A model generated the notes under the pieces. That model saw only the letters and a list, made by a program, of their open reading frames with translations. It had not been told where the DNA came from and did not search any database. A stretch of DNA of 64,000 nt from Cytidiella melzeri (Eukaryota > Basidiomycota > Agaricomycetes > Polyporales > Irpicaceae): assembly GCA_022592445.1 (NCBI GenBank), contig JABYQR010000002.1, positions 310,001 through 374,000 of the forward strand, in the 5' to 3' direction. Each line of letters starts with the position of its first letter. The stretch's first letter is position 1. Of this stretch, positions 11,495 through 24,001 are shown one piece after another. Made by a program: the position numbers and the translations under genes.

Positions 11495-14400
11495 CTACTT
11501 GTACGGTATACCTACATACAATCGTCAGTCTGCGTAGATCGAAGGAAGCCGCTGTGAATTTACCGTTTTGTAACTGCAAAAACCTACGTGATTAACGAGC
11601 ACAATGAATGGAGATTTTGATATGACTTACCCTTTGGAACTCATCGTATGCCGTACTTCGCACATTCTCGTGAGCATTGCGTACAATCGCCATCATCCAC
11701 TCCGCTGCCTGCCGCTCATTGAGCTCAACCGCAAACCGATCTCGAAGTCTCTTAATTGTAGGCTCTCCTTTGAAAGAGGGCAAGCTTGTCTCAAGCATCA
11801 ATTGGACTGTGCTGACCAGCTGATCGGCATACGGACGAATGGCCAGGAAAGCCTTGACGGTTAGCTGCTGGAACAGCTGGTAGCCCTGCGAATAGCGGCC
11901 ACCCATTAGCACCACCATCTCATGAGTCAGCTTGAACGAGTTCGGCTCGAATTTGACACCCTGGAACAGAGACGGCCTTAGCGAGTGTAACGGGTCGAAG
12001 TAAGTTGACTTACGCCAGGACGTAAGAGCCGAAGAAGAAAGAAGGTTAGTCGCGTACCAGAAGCAGCTCTCAAACAGTGAACTCATCTATATCAAACAAA
12101 AAGCCGAAATCTACGCAGTTGTGAGCAATCGTCATTGTCGCATGTGTATCGAGTGACGGGGAACACACCGATATGCACAATGTGTCCTTCGCCGTCAATC
12201 ATTATGTTGCCGTTATGACGGTCCTTGATCTGTAGGATGTAACATGCGACAGAATACGCGGCCATGGACTGGATGAAATTCAAGCGCGCCCGCTGAAACT
12301 CCACTGTGTCTTCTCCGCCGTATTTCGCCACGAAGAAATCTAGCAAGTCGTTGACCTTCGCTCGGCCCATCTCGTCACGAGAGGTTGCGTTCGGAACAAC
12401 ATCGATGACACCGCACTGCGTCATGAAGTCAGCGGGATCTTGATGGACAAGGAAGACACATACGCCAGGAGCGGTAGCGGTAACGCGATAAGGAAACAAA
12501 TACACCGTGAGGCCCACGCCAGTAAATATGTTCTTGAACATAGCGATGATCTGCAAAGCTAGCACATCTTGACGGCAGTCGTCACCGACTTTGAATATAG
12601 CGGCCTGCCAGACATCGTATTCCTGCTGGGCCACTGCAGTCACTTCGCCAGAGGCTACGACATCGTTTTCCTCGGCGACCACAACACGCGTCTTGCGAAC
12701 CTTGAAAGTGGCCATGAATGGTGCCTGCAGCGTGGTTCAAAAGCAGAAGTAGTCGGACGCTCGCATGACCCACCTTTGCGTGGCTTTGGAGTGGACGTCC
12801 AGATTTTTTGTCCAGCTCAACAACTACCCCATCCGGATTGCTTGGCAAGTAGACACCAACATCTACTCTGATCTTCGCCATTTCCTCGTCAATCTTGGCC
12901 TGAAAAAAAAATCTCGATAATCAATCACGGCCACCCAGATGAATTGGACTGATGTACCTTCTTCTCAGGCTTTGTCTTTTTGATAAACGGTTTCAACTTT
13001 CCTGAAATCGAAGTCACTTCGTTGAAGAAAGTGAACTCCCTATCGTAGAATTCTCGCGCCTCCCCTGAGAGCGCATCAACAACGAGATCAGTCATGCTGT
13101 CTAGCTGAGGCTTCATGGGATCTTCCTGTATGTTTGTGTTTCATCAGTGTTTCACATTTGGCGCGAAAAGAAATCACCACTCACGACTTCAGCAGAATCA
13201 TCCTTGTAGCAATTAGCTTTCATATTCCATATGATCTGGTGGCAAAACAGCTGCGATATTTTGGCTGTCTCGAAAACAAAACGAGCAACGTAGCCTAGAA
13301 GTAGTCAGTTTACACGAAAAGGTCTTCGTCTGACTGAACTCACCAAGGTCATCATGACGGAGCGCTTGCACAACTTGTGGCACGAAGAAGAAAGTCAAGC
13401 CTACCGGATGCTGCTCAAGTACGCGATGAGCATATTGTAGCAACAACGCGTCACTTCCATAACGCGGCTCAAAGAAGGTGATTGCCAGGACTGGAGGCAG
13501 CGGTGACCATAACAGCAGATACTATGCCCATGCAAATAAGAGCCGGAATGAGCCATGCGATATGTTATGAATACCTTGAGATCCCTTCTCATACGCGAGT
13601 CAAGCCTTTCTCCTATGAGGAAACTAAGGGCTTCGGGGACATGCAGGACTTCCCGAGCAGTAGACCGAACAAGTCGAGCGACCTCGTTCTGTACGGCGGC
13701 ATAATGGAACCGCTCTGCCATCCCGACTGCTACCGCAGGGTCTATTCGCCAGACGTGGCGGATGGTACTCGCCCATGTGATCTTTATCAAGGTCAGCTTC
13801 AAATCCACGGTAGAACATAGCAGCACATACGTCGGTCATCAATCTCTCCGCAGCGCCGACGTAATCATGACCGCGCTTCGGATCATTGGTGGGATTGGTC
13901 CAAACCGTCAATCTATATATCTCGTTCTCCACAAGAAGGCGTAAGGGTGCGTTCTTCTCTTTCAGGATAGTTTGGTAGTCTACGAGATAGTAAGGAGAGT
14001 GGTAATGGATAGATTCATAGGTCACATACACGATGTGCCAGAAGCTGCTTGCGCAGCAGTAAAGCTTGATACATCCGCATATCCACGGATCGAGTCGCTT
14101 TGTAGATAGGACAGGAATTCTGACAGCACCTTGATGTCCGCGTCGATTTGTGCGCGATTAGCGCCGTAGGACCATCTAACCGAAGCAATCAGCCCGCAGA
14201 GTTTGTGGTAATGTTCACACTCACTGTGGCCGGACTGCAAACCACGCAAAAGCGGCCCGGTATAAGCTATTCCTCAACTGACTCTCGCAGTAGGTGTCAA
14301 GGTGTGAGCTTCGGAGAACCTCAAAGCCAAAAAGCAAGAGAGAAAACCTGGCTTCTCTTGCCAGAGGATGTGTGCTAGACATAACGTCAAAAAACGAATG

Positions 14401-17400
14401 AGATGTATTGAAAGCTTATACCTCATATGAGCGTGGGCGTTAGCCGACTTCAATGCGAGCCGTTGCAGAAGATGCATGATGCCTGTTTTCCGATATCGTG
14501 CAGCTTGCAACCTGCTCACGAGCAGCTGGAGAATCAGTGTATGAGGAACAAGTTGACTGTCCGCTGCCTTGATACTTCGTTGAACATAATCGCTGTCGGA
14601 GGGACTGTACTCAACCGGATGGAAGAAAGGATCTGAGTAACTGGATAACGTGAATACTTCAGTGTCAATATGCGGTATAGGACGTTCAAAAACACCGACT
14701 TCAGATTAGACGAGAACATGCCTCGCTTTTGCCTAATGGTTCTTATCCACGAGGTAGTCAACTCGGACATCAAAACCACTTCATACTCTGGTCTCTCTGA
14801 GATGACCCAGGACCAAACCTCAACGCCTGCCGACACAGCTGTCGACGTGAATGATTCGAAGGGTAGGGCCACAAGGTGGTGTAGTAGTTCCCGATGACAC
14901 TTCAAAAGCGTTTCGTTTTTTCGTCATCGCCATAATCGACATGTTCACGTACCCATTTCATGTCAATGATTGTAGAAGCGCAGCGGAAGAGTAGCCTTTT
15001 GAGGTCACGCATCTTTATGCTGCTCTTCTTGTCAGCAATATCGTGCGTGATTTCAGCCATTCTTTTCGTCAACATCTCCAGCTCTTGAGGGGTGGCCTCC
15101 GTGTCTTCCCTGCTTGGATCTACCAGAAAATATTGAGCACTAACACTGGGAATATTAGACACGATACTCACCAAGTAAACGTGATAGATGAAAACCGGAC
15201 GTTTCTCCTGCGAAGTAAGACTTCGATGCTAATTGACCCGTAGCTACTCTAGCACGATCGCGTTTAGGTGGTAGCATCTTGGACAACGAAGCTATATGGA
15301 CCGTCTCAGCATGTGTACGTGTGTGGATTTTCAGACACTTACCAAGTCGCCGATCAATAGGCCCAAATGCTTTCACAAAATCCAATGCGACAGACGGTCC
15401 GAGATCAGAAGGTTCTGCCAAGGATATGGCTTGATGAAGGCTCAAGTAACTCTATTGTGAATTGAGATAAGAGCCACGGATGGAGAGCACAGGAACATAC
15501 TTGCAGAGTGGCATGCAACTCAACAGGAGCTCGTCCAAGTGCCAGCTCAAACCAAGCACTCGAATCACGGAGAAGTTGCGAGAGCATCTCGTTACGAGCT
15601 GTGTAGTCGTCTGTCAATTGAAGAGTTAGATCCATCCGATCAGAGCTAAAAGTGTACACAGGAGCATCCTCTTGTGATATTAGTATCCAGGCTTCGATGG
15701 TAACATTGTATGCCCACCTCATTCAGAATTTCGTTGTCGCAGGCTCTTCGAAGCAGCGTCAAGGTTTCCAACACCGCAAAAACCAGAGGTGAGTTGCATG
15801 TTAACGAGGGGAAAGAGGTGATCAGCCGATTGAGGTACTTCGATGCCAGATCTCTTGCTCTGGCAATACGATGTGTACCGGCGATAAGTAGATTGCGAAG
15901 CTCAACGGACAAAACCTCCGGAAGGGCCTGCTTCGCGGCGAGACCGTTCAAGTCGATGATGCATTCTCGGATGACCTATGCATCATGCAAAAGTGGTTCA
16001 CGCTAGATCAATGGAGAGCTTACCTTTTCTGCTACAGCCTCCATACACTGTACCAGGCCACTGTTCCTGTTGAGACTATTGTTCACAAAATACGTGACCA
16101 GAGAAGCTGGCAAGCCCGCGCCCGAACGAAACCGTTCTATGTCATGCATCGCTAACAAGAACACAATTTGACCAGGGGAGAGCCCTCGTATTTCGCTGTA
16201 GCGTAGCGAGATGTGCTTGAGCAGAAGGTCACTATGCTTATGAATGACCTAATCAACATCATTAGTGTGTGCGAGCTTATCCAGGAGCGTGGATTTCCCA
16301 CAAGTTCTGCGTATTCCTTCCGAATGACCGGATTGTACTCAAGATCGCTCACAATGGTGTCGTGGGCCTCCTCGAGCACAATGGGCGGGGTTTGAGCAGC
16401 AATCCTAGCCAGTGCAGGTGTCTTCCAGCCCATAGCAAGTTGGTCTGATTCGTCTACGGACGTGAACTGAAACAAGACGCATAGGAACCAAGTGTTACGG
16501 AAAAGAGTGGTTAGCGAAGAGGCTGGGTTGCTGGCGATGAGAAAATCGGTGTGGCATAATATTGCATCGATTGGAAGCAGTAACGAGGCCAGCTCCTCTA
16601 TTAGATCCTCAATCTATCAACAGTTAGCATATACTGCGTTGTAACAAAGGATGATGCGTCACCTTGGCGCCATTCTTAGCGACCGCTGTGTTCTGAATTG
16701 CCACACCTTTGTCACAGAACAAATTGAGCAGCTCTATGAGATAGGCTTCGTACAACTCCGGGCGACGTTTGAGCTCTCGTGCCAAACGTGTTTGTGCAGC
16801 GAGGACCTGGCAAATTTGGTCAAGCAGTGATCCATGAACAGCTTTGTGTAGCCTGGCCTACTTGGTTGTTAGAGAATCGTTGATCACCACGGTTTGCAGA
16901 GCGATTGATGATGGAAAAGGCTTTGATGATATCAGCAAAGGAATTCTCTGGTGCCTCAAGCGCGAGATCAACCAGGTTATAAGCAATGGCAGCTTCTACC
17001 GCAGGCTCCGCCGATCGGAGACGTTGTAGTAGCATTGACACAGTCAGACGAGTGACCTAAAGCTTGATTAGCATCGCCCACTCTTACTAATAGCGCAGTC
17101 TTACGTACATCTTCGTCTCGGAACTCCAGTGCTAGCCGAGTTACAACAGAGATAGTACTCATGCCTACAAGCCGTCTTTCGTCCTCTGTGAGCCCTCTTA
17201 GCCCGCTATCCAGAGAGTACAACGTTGCCGCGTCGGAAGAATCGCCGAACGAAGTTCGCAAATTTCCATTGGTGTCAAGAATGTCTTTGCTGGTCGCCGG
17301 TATCTGATTTAGCAGGGAATACATGTACGACATCACGAGATCGTCTCCAGGAGCGAGCTATTGTCCTGCTCAGCACGACGTATTCAGTTACTAATGCATC

Positions 17401-19072
17401 ACTCACATCTACACATAGCGCCAGACATTTTGCTGCTGCCACCAAAGGAGCTGTGCGATACGATCCCAGCGCGAATTCGAACTCGAAGATAGGCAACGGC
17501 GATGTGACAAATCGACGAAGATGGGCAGCCAGCTTAGCTGCATGCTCAGGGAAGCTACCAGTTCACATGAGAATCCAACTGATGACTTAGATCGTATCAA
17601 CTGACTTTCGCACAAGGACAGAAGTAGCTTTGAGGGCGGCTTCTTGAACAAGATTGTCGCTGACTGGCGAGTCCTCACTCAACAGCAGCTGTATGCGGGA
17701 GAAAAGATTGTTATCCAAAACCCCGCATGCCGCTGAGCAAACAGCCGCTAGTTTCTGAAGTAGTGTCAGTAGAGATAATGCACTCGCATGTGAAATCACC
17801 TACAAGACTCTCAGACATGGTTTCCCATGCGTAGCTGTCCTCCGATGGTTCGGTGTCCATCTCCTCAATTTGCAAGAGAAGATTAGCAAAGCATTGCATA
17901 GCATAGTCGAGAGTCTCCTGTGCTGTCTTGATGAACGATTGGCTGCGTGCAAGTCCATCTGGAACGGACTCAGTAACCAAGCTTTGCCAGCCCTTGTTGG
18001 CCGCTGCAGCTTCCACGAACTCGGGATTTCCGGTGGCGGGTAGTACAGCACCAGGGATTAACGCTTGTGTCAAAATAGTCCACTGCGCTTCGATTACACA
18101 GCACATGATGAAGTAACCGCTTAAAGGCCGGCCACGCGAAATGTACCGGGAGAGGAACGTTTGAACAAACAGAACGCCTTCGGGATCGTCCTCCGATCCT
18201 CGAAGGACGTCGACAAGTAGGCGGTTGAGACCCTCGATGGCCTGAGCGGAGAAAAGCTTATTCAGCTCTATCGCAATCCTCGTCCACTCTTGAATTGACC
18301 ACGGGAACGATATGGATATTATTGCGCGATATAGCCCATGGAAACAAGGCGCAAATTGCGAGAGGATATTCGACGCTAGATGCAATTGACCTTCAGTATC
18401 AAAGGTGAAAAAATGACAAGAATCTTACAGGTTCCACTTTGAAGCATGTGTACTATGTGCGAGACAAATTGCCCAACAGCATTGATGCATCCTTCTCGAT
18501 ATTCGGGGTGAATGGACGCCATGCGCAACAGGGCGGAAATAGTAGCGAATGCCAGCTGGTCAGGTGGGGACCAATCTGTTGGGTGACGTTCGAGAGAAGA
18601 TTCGTGTGATAATTCAATCGAACAACACGTACCATTCCATGCCAAGCACCTATCAAAATCGATGTGTGGTATGTCCCGTAGGATGTCAATGAGCACAGGG
18701 ACCGTTTCTGCAACGTGAGTGTTTGGCAGGTTCACAGCGAGCTCGGCAAATCCAATGTTGCACTGCACTCTAGACCATGACTAGGAGTGTCATTAGCGGC
18801 TGGCTGAATAGCCATACACATCAACCTTACCATGAAAACCCGCTCATACTGTTCCACATCCTCTTCGCCTGGCACCGCCCTTGTTTCTACTTGTGAGGTG
18901 ATAAGGTCCAAGGAAGCATTCAAGCTCTCGTCTTTTTCGTCATATTTGGAGTGTCCGATGTTTTCAGCGAGGTCAGATAGGATGAGTTGGTGAATATTGA
19001 GCTCTAGACTGTGCCACAACGTCGATCAGTGCAAACAGTCTCTAGTGCACTGCGCATCACTGACCAGTCCAT
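11495..19072 (-). CDS. STT4: Phosphatidylinositol 4-kinase alpha (STT4)
   Basis: This kinase makes PI4P at the plasma membrane, where Stt4 acts with Efr3 and Ypp1. The gene starts with a tiny exon at 19065-19072, continues with 18831-19008 and runs through many exons; I estimate about 1,900-2,000 residues. The helical PIK domain lies near 13,200-13,830 (FFFVPQVVQALRHDDL). Next come GVYLPSNPDGVVVE, FKVGDDCRQD, the catalytic loop KDRHNGNIMID (near 12,210) and HI-DFGFLFDI. The C-terminal exons are very small: 12087-12110, 12014-12021, 11631-11960, 11564-11573 and 11495-11511, ending in LQNGIPYK as in other fungal STT4 proteins. The intron at 12022-12086 appears to have AT-AC ends. All frames join, so the gene looks intact. 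Confidence 0.9.
12014..12086 (-). other. 8-nt microexon and apparent AT-AC intron in STT4
   Basis: After the DFG exon (12087-12110, ending in GATATAG) there is no GT donor; the next bases are ATGAGTTC. The only sequence that restores the conserved Gly-Pro-Gly is GTCCTGGC at 12014-12021, preceded by CTCTTAC and followed by a good donor, GTAAGT. The 65-nt intron would therefore begin with AT and end with AC. A CTAAC branch-like site lies about 23 nt before its end. The 53-nt intron at 11961-12013 has normal GT-AG ends. Confidence 0.7.
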
Positions 19073-19393
19073 GGTTGACTCTGTTCAACTTCTCTGGCTA
19101 CTACCTGTCCCCTACGTTCCCTCAAAGCGAAGCTGAGACTGAGAGTAAAGTGAGAGTGTTAGGTTAACGTTGAAGAATAGACATGAGGCTGATTAACTTC
19201 AGCTTTGCGTCGACTGGCGGACCGGCCCGGCACACCGTGAGTAAACCGAGTTACCTCCATCCAAAATACAACGTACATATACATCTACAGAACATAGTAC
19301 CTAGAACCTCTATAGAGACGCAGCTTCTCGAGGACATTATACTCTAGGATACATTATGGAATAAATAGGCCGCACCCTTTGAATTTCCGTGGA
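19073..19393. other. Spacer between creC end and STT4 start
   Basis: These 320 bp contain the STT4 promoter and the creC-like 3' flank. No additional gene is supported. Confidence 0.5.
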
Positions 19394-21675
19394 TCAACCA
19401 ATGAAATCGGGGTCGACAAATATTCGGCCGGTGTGGTGACTGCGGCCTTTGAGATGACGAGGATGGGCAGAAAGAGGTCTGATCCACATCCGGACTAGGC
19501 CCAGCTTCGTTGCCGTGAGGATTCCTCGCGAGAAGAACTCTATGTCAGTCGTAAGTTCGCCGTCCAAAGCCTTTACCTGGGAGGAAGCTTAGTTGAAGAA
19601 ATCAATCAAAAGCTGTTTACGTACTAGCACTGGCTGAAGGACTGCCACCTCGTTGCGTGCAGGTGCAGGATGGAAGCGGGGTACTGTCGTATCAGCACCA
19701 GGTATTCCAAGATAGAGCGTTGATTCTCCTCTTCGACGGGCAAGCGAAAGGCTGGAAGTCATGGACAACCGTTGATTATGTGTAGCCTAAGCAGCTCTAC
19801 CATCAGACGACGGCGGGCGTAATATGTTTGTTGAAACTTACCTTTGGTCTGTGCAGAGCGCCGCTGGAAAAATCCCACTGGCAACGAAAAATCGAGATTT
19901 TCGTTAGATGAGAAAGCTGACAGCAAGTCGTCTCTTACTAAAATAAGTTTGTTGTCCTCGCCAACACTACCAAAGCGATATGTCCGACCATCGCATCGAA
20001 TATCGTCGAAAGCAGCAGCAGCGACAAAGGAAGAATGTCCTTGACATCGCGCAATTACCCGCTGATCCCAGGGTGAATAGACAGTCAACAGATCATCTTG
20101 CCCACCTGTCTAATGAAGAAATTGATACACATCGGTTTCAGAGAACATTCAAAACATACCAGAATGTAGCGACCATCGGGAGACCATGCTACACAAGTCA
20201 GCGCACCGAAATAGGAAGAGTAGCAGTCAACCAGTCTGACGCGCTATAAGCAGTTTTTCGATTTCTCGTAGCTGTAGCAGAACTTACTGCTCTGCAATAG
20301 CATCGATAATCCGTAAACAACCGTCTTCGGATATCGCCGCCACATATTTGACATCTGGAGAGAACACGAAGTCTTTTCGCGGTAAAATTTGGGTATCAGA
20401 AACGTTTAGTCCTCAAAATCGAGTCACGAACCGACAATCCTCTTGTTAGACACTCTCCAATGGCTTACCGGATTTTTTGGCGTTTTGTCCTTTTCTTTAC
20501 TGCCAGGATGAGGGGACGCAATTGCAGCGGGATGCCACGGCGGCATAGTGACAAATATAGAGTCCAAAGGGTTCCAAACGCCGTCTTGAGAGCCGGCAGA
20601 TTCGGTCCCATTCATGACCCGAGTCAGCGGTTCCACTGCTATCGGCTCTTTGGGCACGAATGTGCCATCTTCTCGTTCTTTGTCATAGAGGACCATTGTT
20701 CCGTCTGCGTGTGCTACCAGAAACAGATTGGGTGACGAAGGAACCCATCGTACAGTGGAACAAGGTGAGCTCGAAATGCGACCCTACTTGAAGGTCAACG
20801 CATGCCAAGATATGAGGTACTGCATAGTGCTATACCTGCTTATTTATGCGACCGTATCTAGAAGATATAGGGTCTAAAGCTACCATGAAACTGACTGGTT
20901 TTACGCATGACATTGTTGGGACTCACCGAACCACAATATGTCCCCTGTATTGAAACCTATGATAACGTCTATTTTGTCCGAGGAGACTGTCGTCGTATTA
21001 ACGTCATGGCAGGTAGGATATGCAGAAAAATATATTTTCGCAAGCGGGTCCTGAGAGATATGAGTCGGTGGATATCGGCAGCACATAAACAGAGCGCACC
21101 TTGGACTTGGATCCTACTTCAGCCCAAATATATGACTTTCCACTGTTATAGAATAGGAACGTAGTCTCCCCCTGCTTAGCCTGAAGGTTACGGGTCAAAT
21201 TATCGACATTCTGCAGCCTAGTAATGAACGTAGATGAAGTCGTGCGCATGTTATGTTTTGGCCTGGACATCGACTTCTTTTTCCCAGGTTGGGCCGGGGA
21301 CTGGGAGAAGATGGTATTGAGTTGGTCGTGAGGCATCAAAGGCGACGGGACAGCGTCTGGCGACGTTGAGGGTTCTGTAGAGGGGACGTCGTCCGGTGTT
21401 TCGCTGCTGGACACGCTTAGCCCATCATCGCGCTGGTCCTTTGCTGACAATACTCTCTCTTTTCTGTCCTTCTCCCTGTTCCCTCCCAGTAGCTGCGAAA
21501 GCACCTGCGAATTGGCTGCCTTGGACGTGCCGAACCTGACTGTCGCTGTCCTGATCAGTGTTGGGTACTGAACAGGGGCGGTGTTGACGGTGTGCACGCC
21601 GAGGAGACTGTGCTTGTGTTCTTCTGTTACGGAGTAGACACCTTCTGGCGCGACGAAGGTCGAATCATTCTCCAT
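19394..21675 (-). CDS. creC: CreC/WDR20-like WD40 protein
   Basis: In Aspergillus, CreC binds and stabilises the deubiquitinase CreB and takes part in carbon catabolite control; WDR20 plays a similar part for USP12/46. The protein starts at ATG 21675 and has a long Ser/Pro-rich low-complexity region after about residue 70. WD40 repeats follow: [28 protein letters not shown], the SHWRVSNK region, a frame containing [20 protein letters not shown], and EDNKLIL joined across an intron to [12 protein letters not shown]. The last exons encode [14 protein letters not shown] and stop at 19394. Introns are about 50 bp, and no lesion was seen. Its start lies about 136 bp from the divergent BCKDHB start. 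Confidence 0.82.
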
Positions 21676-21811
21676 AGTGCATTGCTCGACTGCTGGGAGA
21701 CCAGAGACCTGAGCAGAGGGTATAGGCGGCAGTCACGTCGTGGTCCGGGGACAAGGTGTGACCTGCACTCGGATCTTGCGCACAACCAGCCAGTCTCTTT
21801 TTCAAACTCTC
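21676..21811. promoter_or_regulatory. Divergent promoter region, creC-like / BCKDHB
   Basis: The ATG codons of the creC-like gene (minus) and BCKDHB (plus) are separated by 136 bp, so both promoters and 5' leaders must share or overlap this stretch. I see no clear TATA box. Confidence 0.55.
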
Positions 21812-23305
21812 ATGTTCTCCGCCAGAGCATTGCAGCTCTCGCAGCGGAGGCTGTCGTTGCCCAAGGTATTGCTTTCGCGTTTTGTTGAATATCTCGCCTT
21901 ATACCGCAATAGAAGTCTCTAGGTCGTCGCTTCCAGAGCACGGCTCCGGAACCGCCACCCGCGGGCGGTCACCTACCGTCCATCGCGACCTCGTCGTACC
22001 TTCGAGCAACGCGGGACTCTGCACTTCGTTCACAAGATATTCGCTGGCTAGATGGAGACAACAACGGTCCTCCAGGGTCGGTCATTGCTGGTCGCGAGAC
22101 CCGCAAGATGAACTTGTACCAAGCAGTACGCGATGCAATGGCGTGTGTATCTCTTGTTATGCTCTGTAGTCAGTCTTGCATTGACACATGCGAACACGCA
22201 GCATTGCACTCATGAAAGATGATACTGCTGTTGTGTTCGGCGAGGACGTAGCTTTCGGCGGCGTCTTCAGGTGTACCATGGGTCTAGCAGAAGAGTTCGG
22301 TACGTTGACGGTCCTCGTCACTAGCAGCAGCTGCCTCATCCGTTTTACCGCAGGCAGAGAACGCGTCTTCAATACACCTCTAACAGAGCAAGGCATCGCA
22401 GGCTTTGGCATCGGAATAGCCTCCATGGGACACACTGCCATCGCAGAGATCCAGTTCGCAGACTACATCTTCCCCGCATTTGACCAGGTTCGTTCTTGCC
22501 TGGACGTGTGGAACTGTTAATGCTTACACACGATTAGATTGTAAACGAAGCTGCGAAGCACCGCTTCAGATCAGGTGGTCAATTTGGAGCTGGCTCTTTG
22601 ACCATCAGATGTCCCACTATGAGTGTTGGACACGGCGGACTGTATCATTCCCAGAGCCCAGAAGGGTATTTCCTGGGAGCATCAGGCCTCAAGGTGAACT
22701 ACCGACCTGTCTATCACAAGCCGTCGAAGGAAGCTCACTGTGCACTAGATTGTCATCCCTCGTTCTCCTGTACAAGCCAAAGGACTATTGCTTGGTTCTA
22801 TCAGGGACCCTAATCCGGTTATTTTCATGGAACCAAAGATTCTCTACCGCTCAGCAGGTCCGTCTCCAAGCTCCCACTAACCGACTCTACGCTATGATTC
22901 ACATCCTCCTCAGTCGAACAGGTACCCATAGACGACTACCAACTCCCCATCGGCAAAGCTGAAGTCCTCACAAAAGGCAACGACCTGACGCTTCTCACAT
23001 GGGGCACACCCATTTATCACTGCGAGACCGCTTTGCACATGCTTGCCTCTCCACCCGAATCCCTCGCTCCGCACGTCCCCCCCTCTCTCCGCTCCGCCAA
23101 AGTCGAACTGATCGACTTGCGGACGATCCTCCCGTGGGATGTCGACACCATCACCGAAAGCGTCCGTCGCACGGGAAGGTTGGTCATCGTCCATGAGGCC
23201 AGCATGACAGGCGGCGTCGGTGGTGAGATTGCGGCTGAGGTCCAGAAGAGGTGTTTCCTAAAGTTGAACGCCCCTGTGAGACGTGTGACTGGATGGGAGT
23301 GAGTT

Positions 23306-23343
<38 letters not shown>

Positions 23344-23480
23344 CGAATCTGAGGACCGAGACCAATTCTGATCAACGTAATGTTTTTCTCAGTACACCTG
23401 TGCCCATGCATTATGAAAAGTTCTACATACCGGACGCTTTGCGGATACTCGACGCTATGGTAGAGACTTTGACTTATTAA
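21812..23480 (+). CDS. BCKDHB: 2-oxoisovalerate dehydrogenase E1 beta, mitochondrial
   Basis: This is the beta subunit of the branched-chain alpha-keto acid decarboxylase, which with E1 alpha converts the keto acids of Leu, Ile and Val to acyl-CoA. The Arg/Ser-rich start ([16 protein letters not shown]) fits a mitochondrial presequence. The core is unmistakable: [67 protein letters not shown] and [18 protein letters not shown]. Exons: 21812-21865, 21913-22142, 22202-22299, 22354-22487, from 22538, and three or more further exons to the TAA at 23480. In exon 2 I chose the acceptor at 21912 because it keeps frame. The last intron contains a run of 36 T. The coding sequence looks intact. Confidence 0.92.
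23308..23343 (+). repeat. 36-base poly-T run in the last BCKDHB intron
   Basis: A continuous T tract lies between the donor (GTGAGT) and the acceptor (TTTTCTCAG) of the final intron. Its length may be uncertain because homopolymers sequence badly. Confidence 0.9.
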
Positions 23481-24001
23481 ACCGACTGGCGACAGGTTAT
23501 CGGAACACACTATACTTCTTTATCATGTACAATTGTAACAACAGGGGAAACTGCATACTATTCGAATCCAGTCGTGAATCGTGATGATACAAGTCTAAAA
23601 AAGCTCCAACAAGTCATGTGTCGATGCTCTCCCGCAAATACGGCGTGATCTGCTCAGTCAATAATCGCCCCGGGTGACGTTGCCCAAGTTCGAGTATTCA
23701 TTCTCAAGTTCCCAAAGACTCAATTTTCCAATGAAATGGATTTTATTACGGCGTGTCCACAAGTCGTGGCGTACTGTACGCTACAGCAGCATTAGTGAGA
23801 AACCGGTACTACTAACGTCCATAGAATATTAATACATAAAAGCTCGAAAGTGTGCATGAGCGAGCGTAAGTGTGAGTGCGCGTGCGAGAGACAGGTCTAG
23901 ATTCATGAGTGGTATACATTATTGAGGTTGAAAGAGAAAATGCAAAGGAAAAACAGATGACTTTTTTGTAGCAACATGACAGCCAAACCGAAAAGGCTGG
24001 C
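23481..24001. other. Convergent spacer between BCKDHB and MFS gene
   Basis: This is about 520 bp of 3' flank for two convergent genes. No gene or structured terminator is recognised. Confidence 0.5.

Noticed and set aside
12089..12100. Premature stop in STT4 after the DFG motif
   Set aside because: The apparent stop disappears if the AT-AC intron and 8-nt exon are used, which also restores conserved residues.
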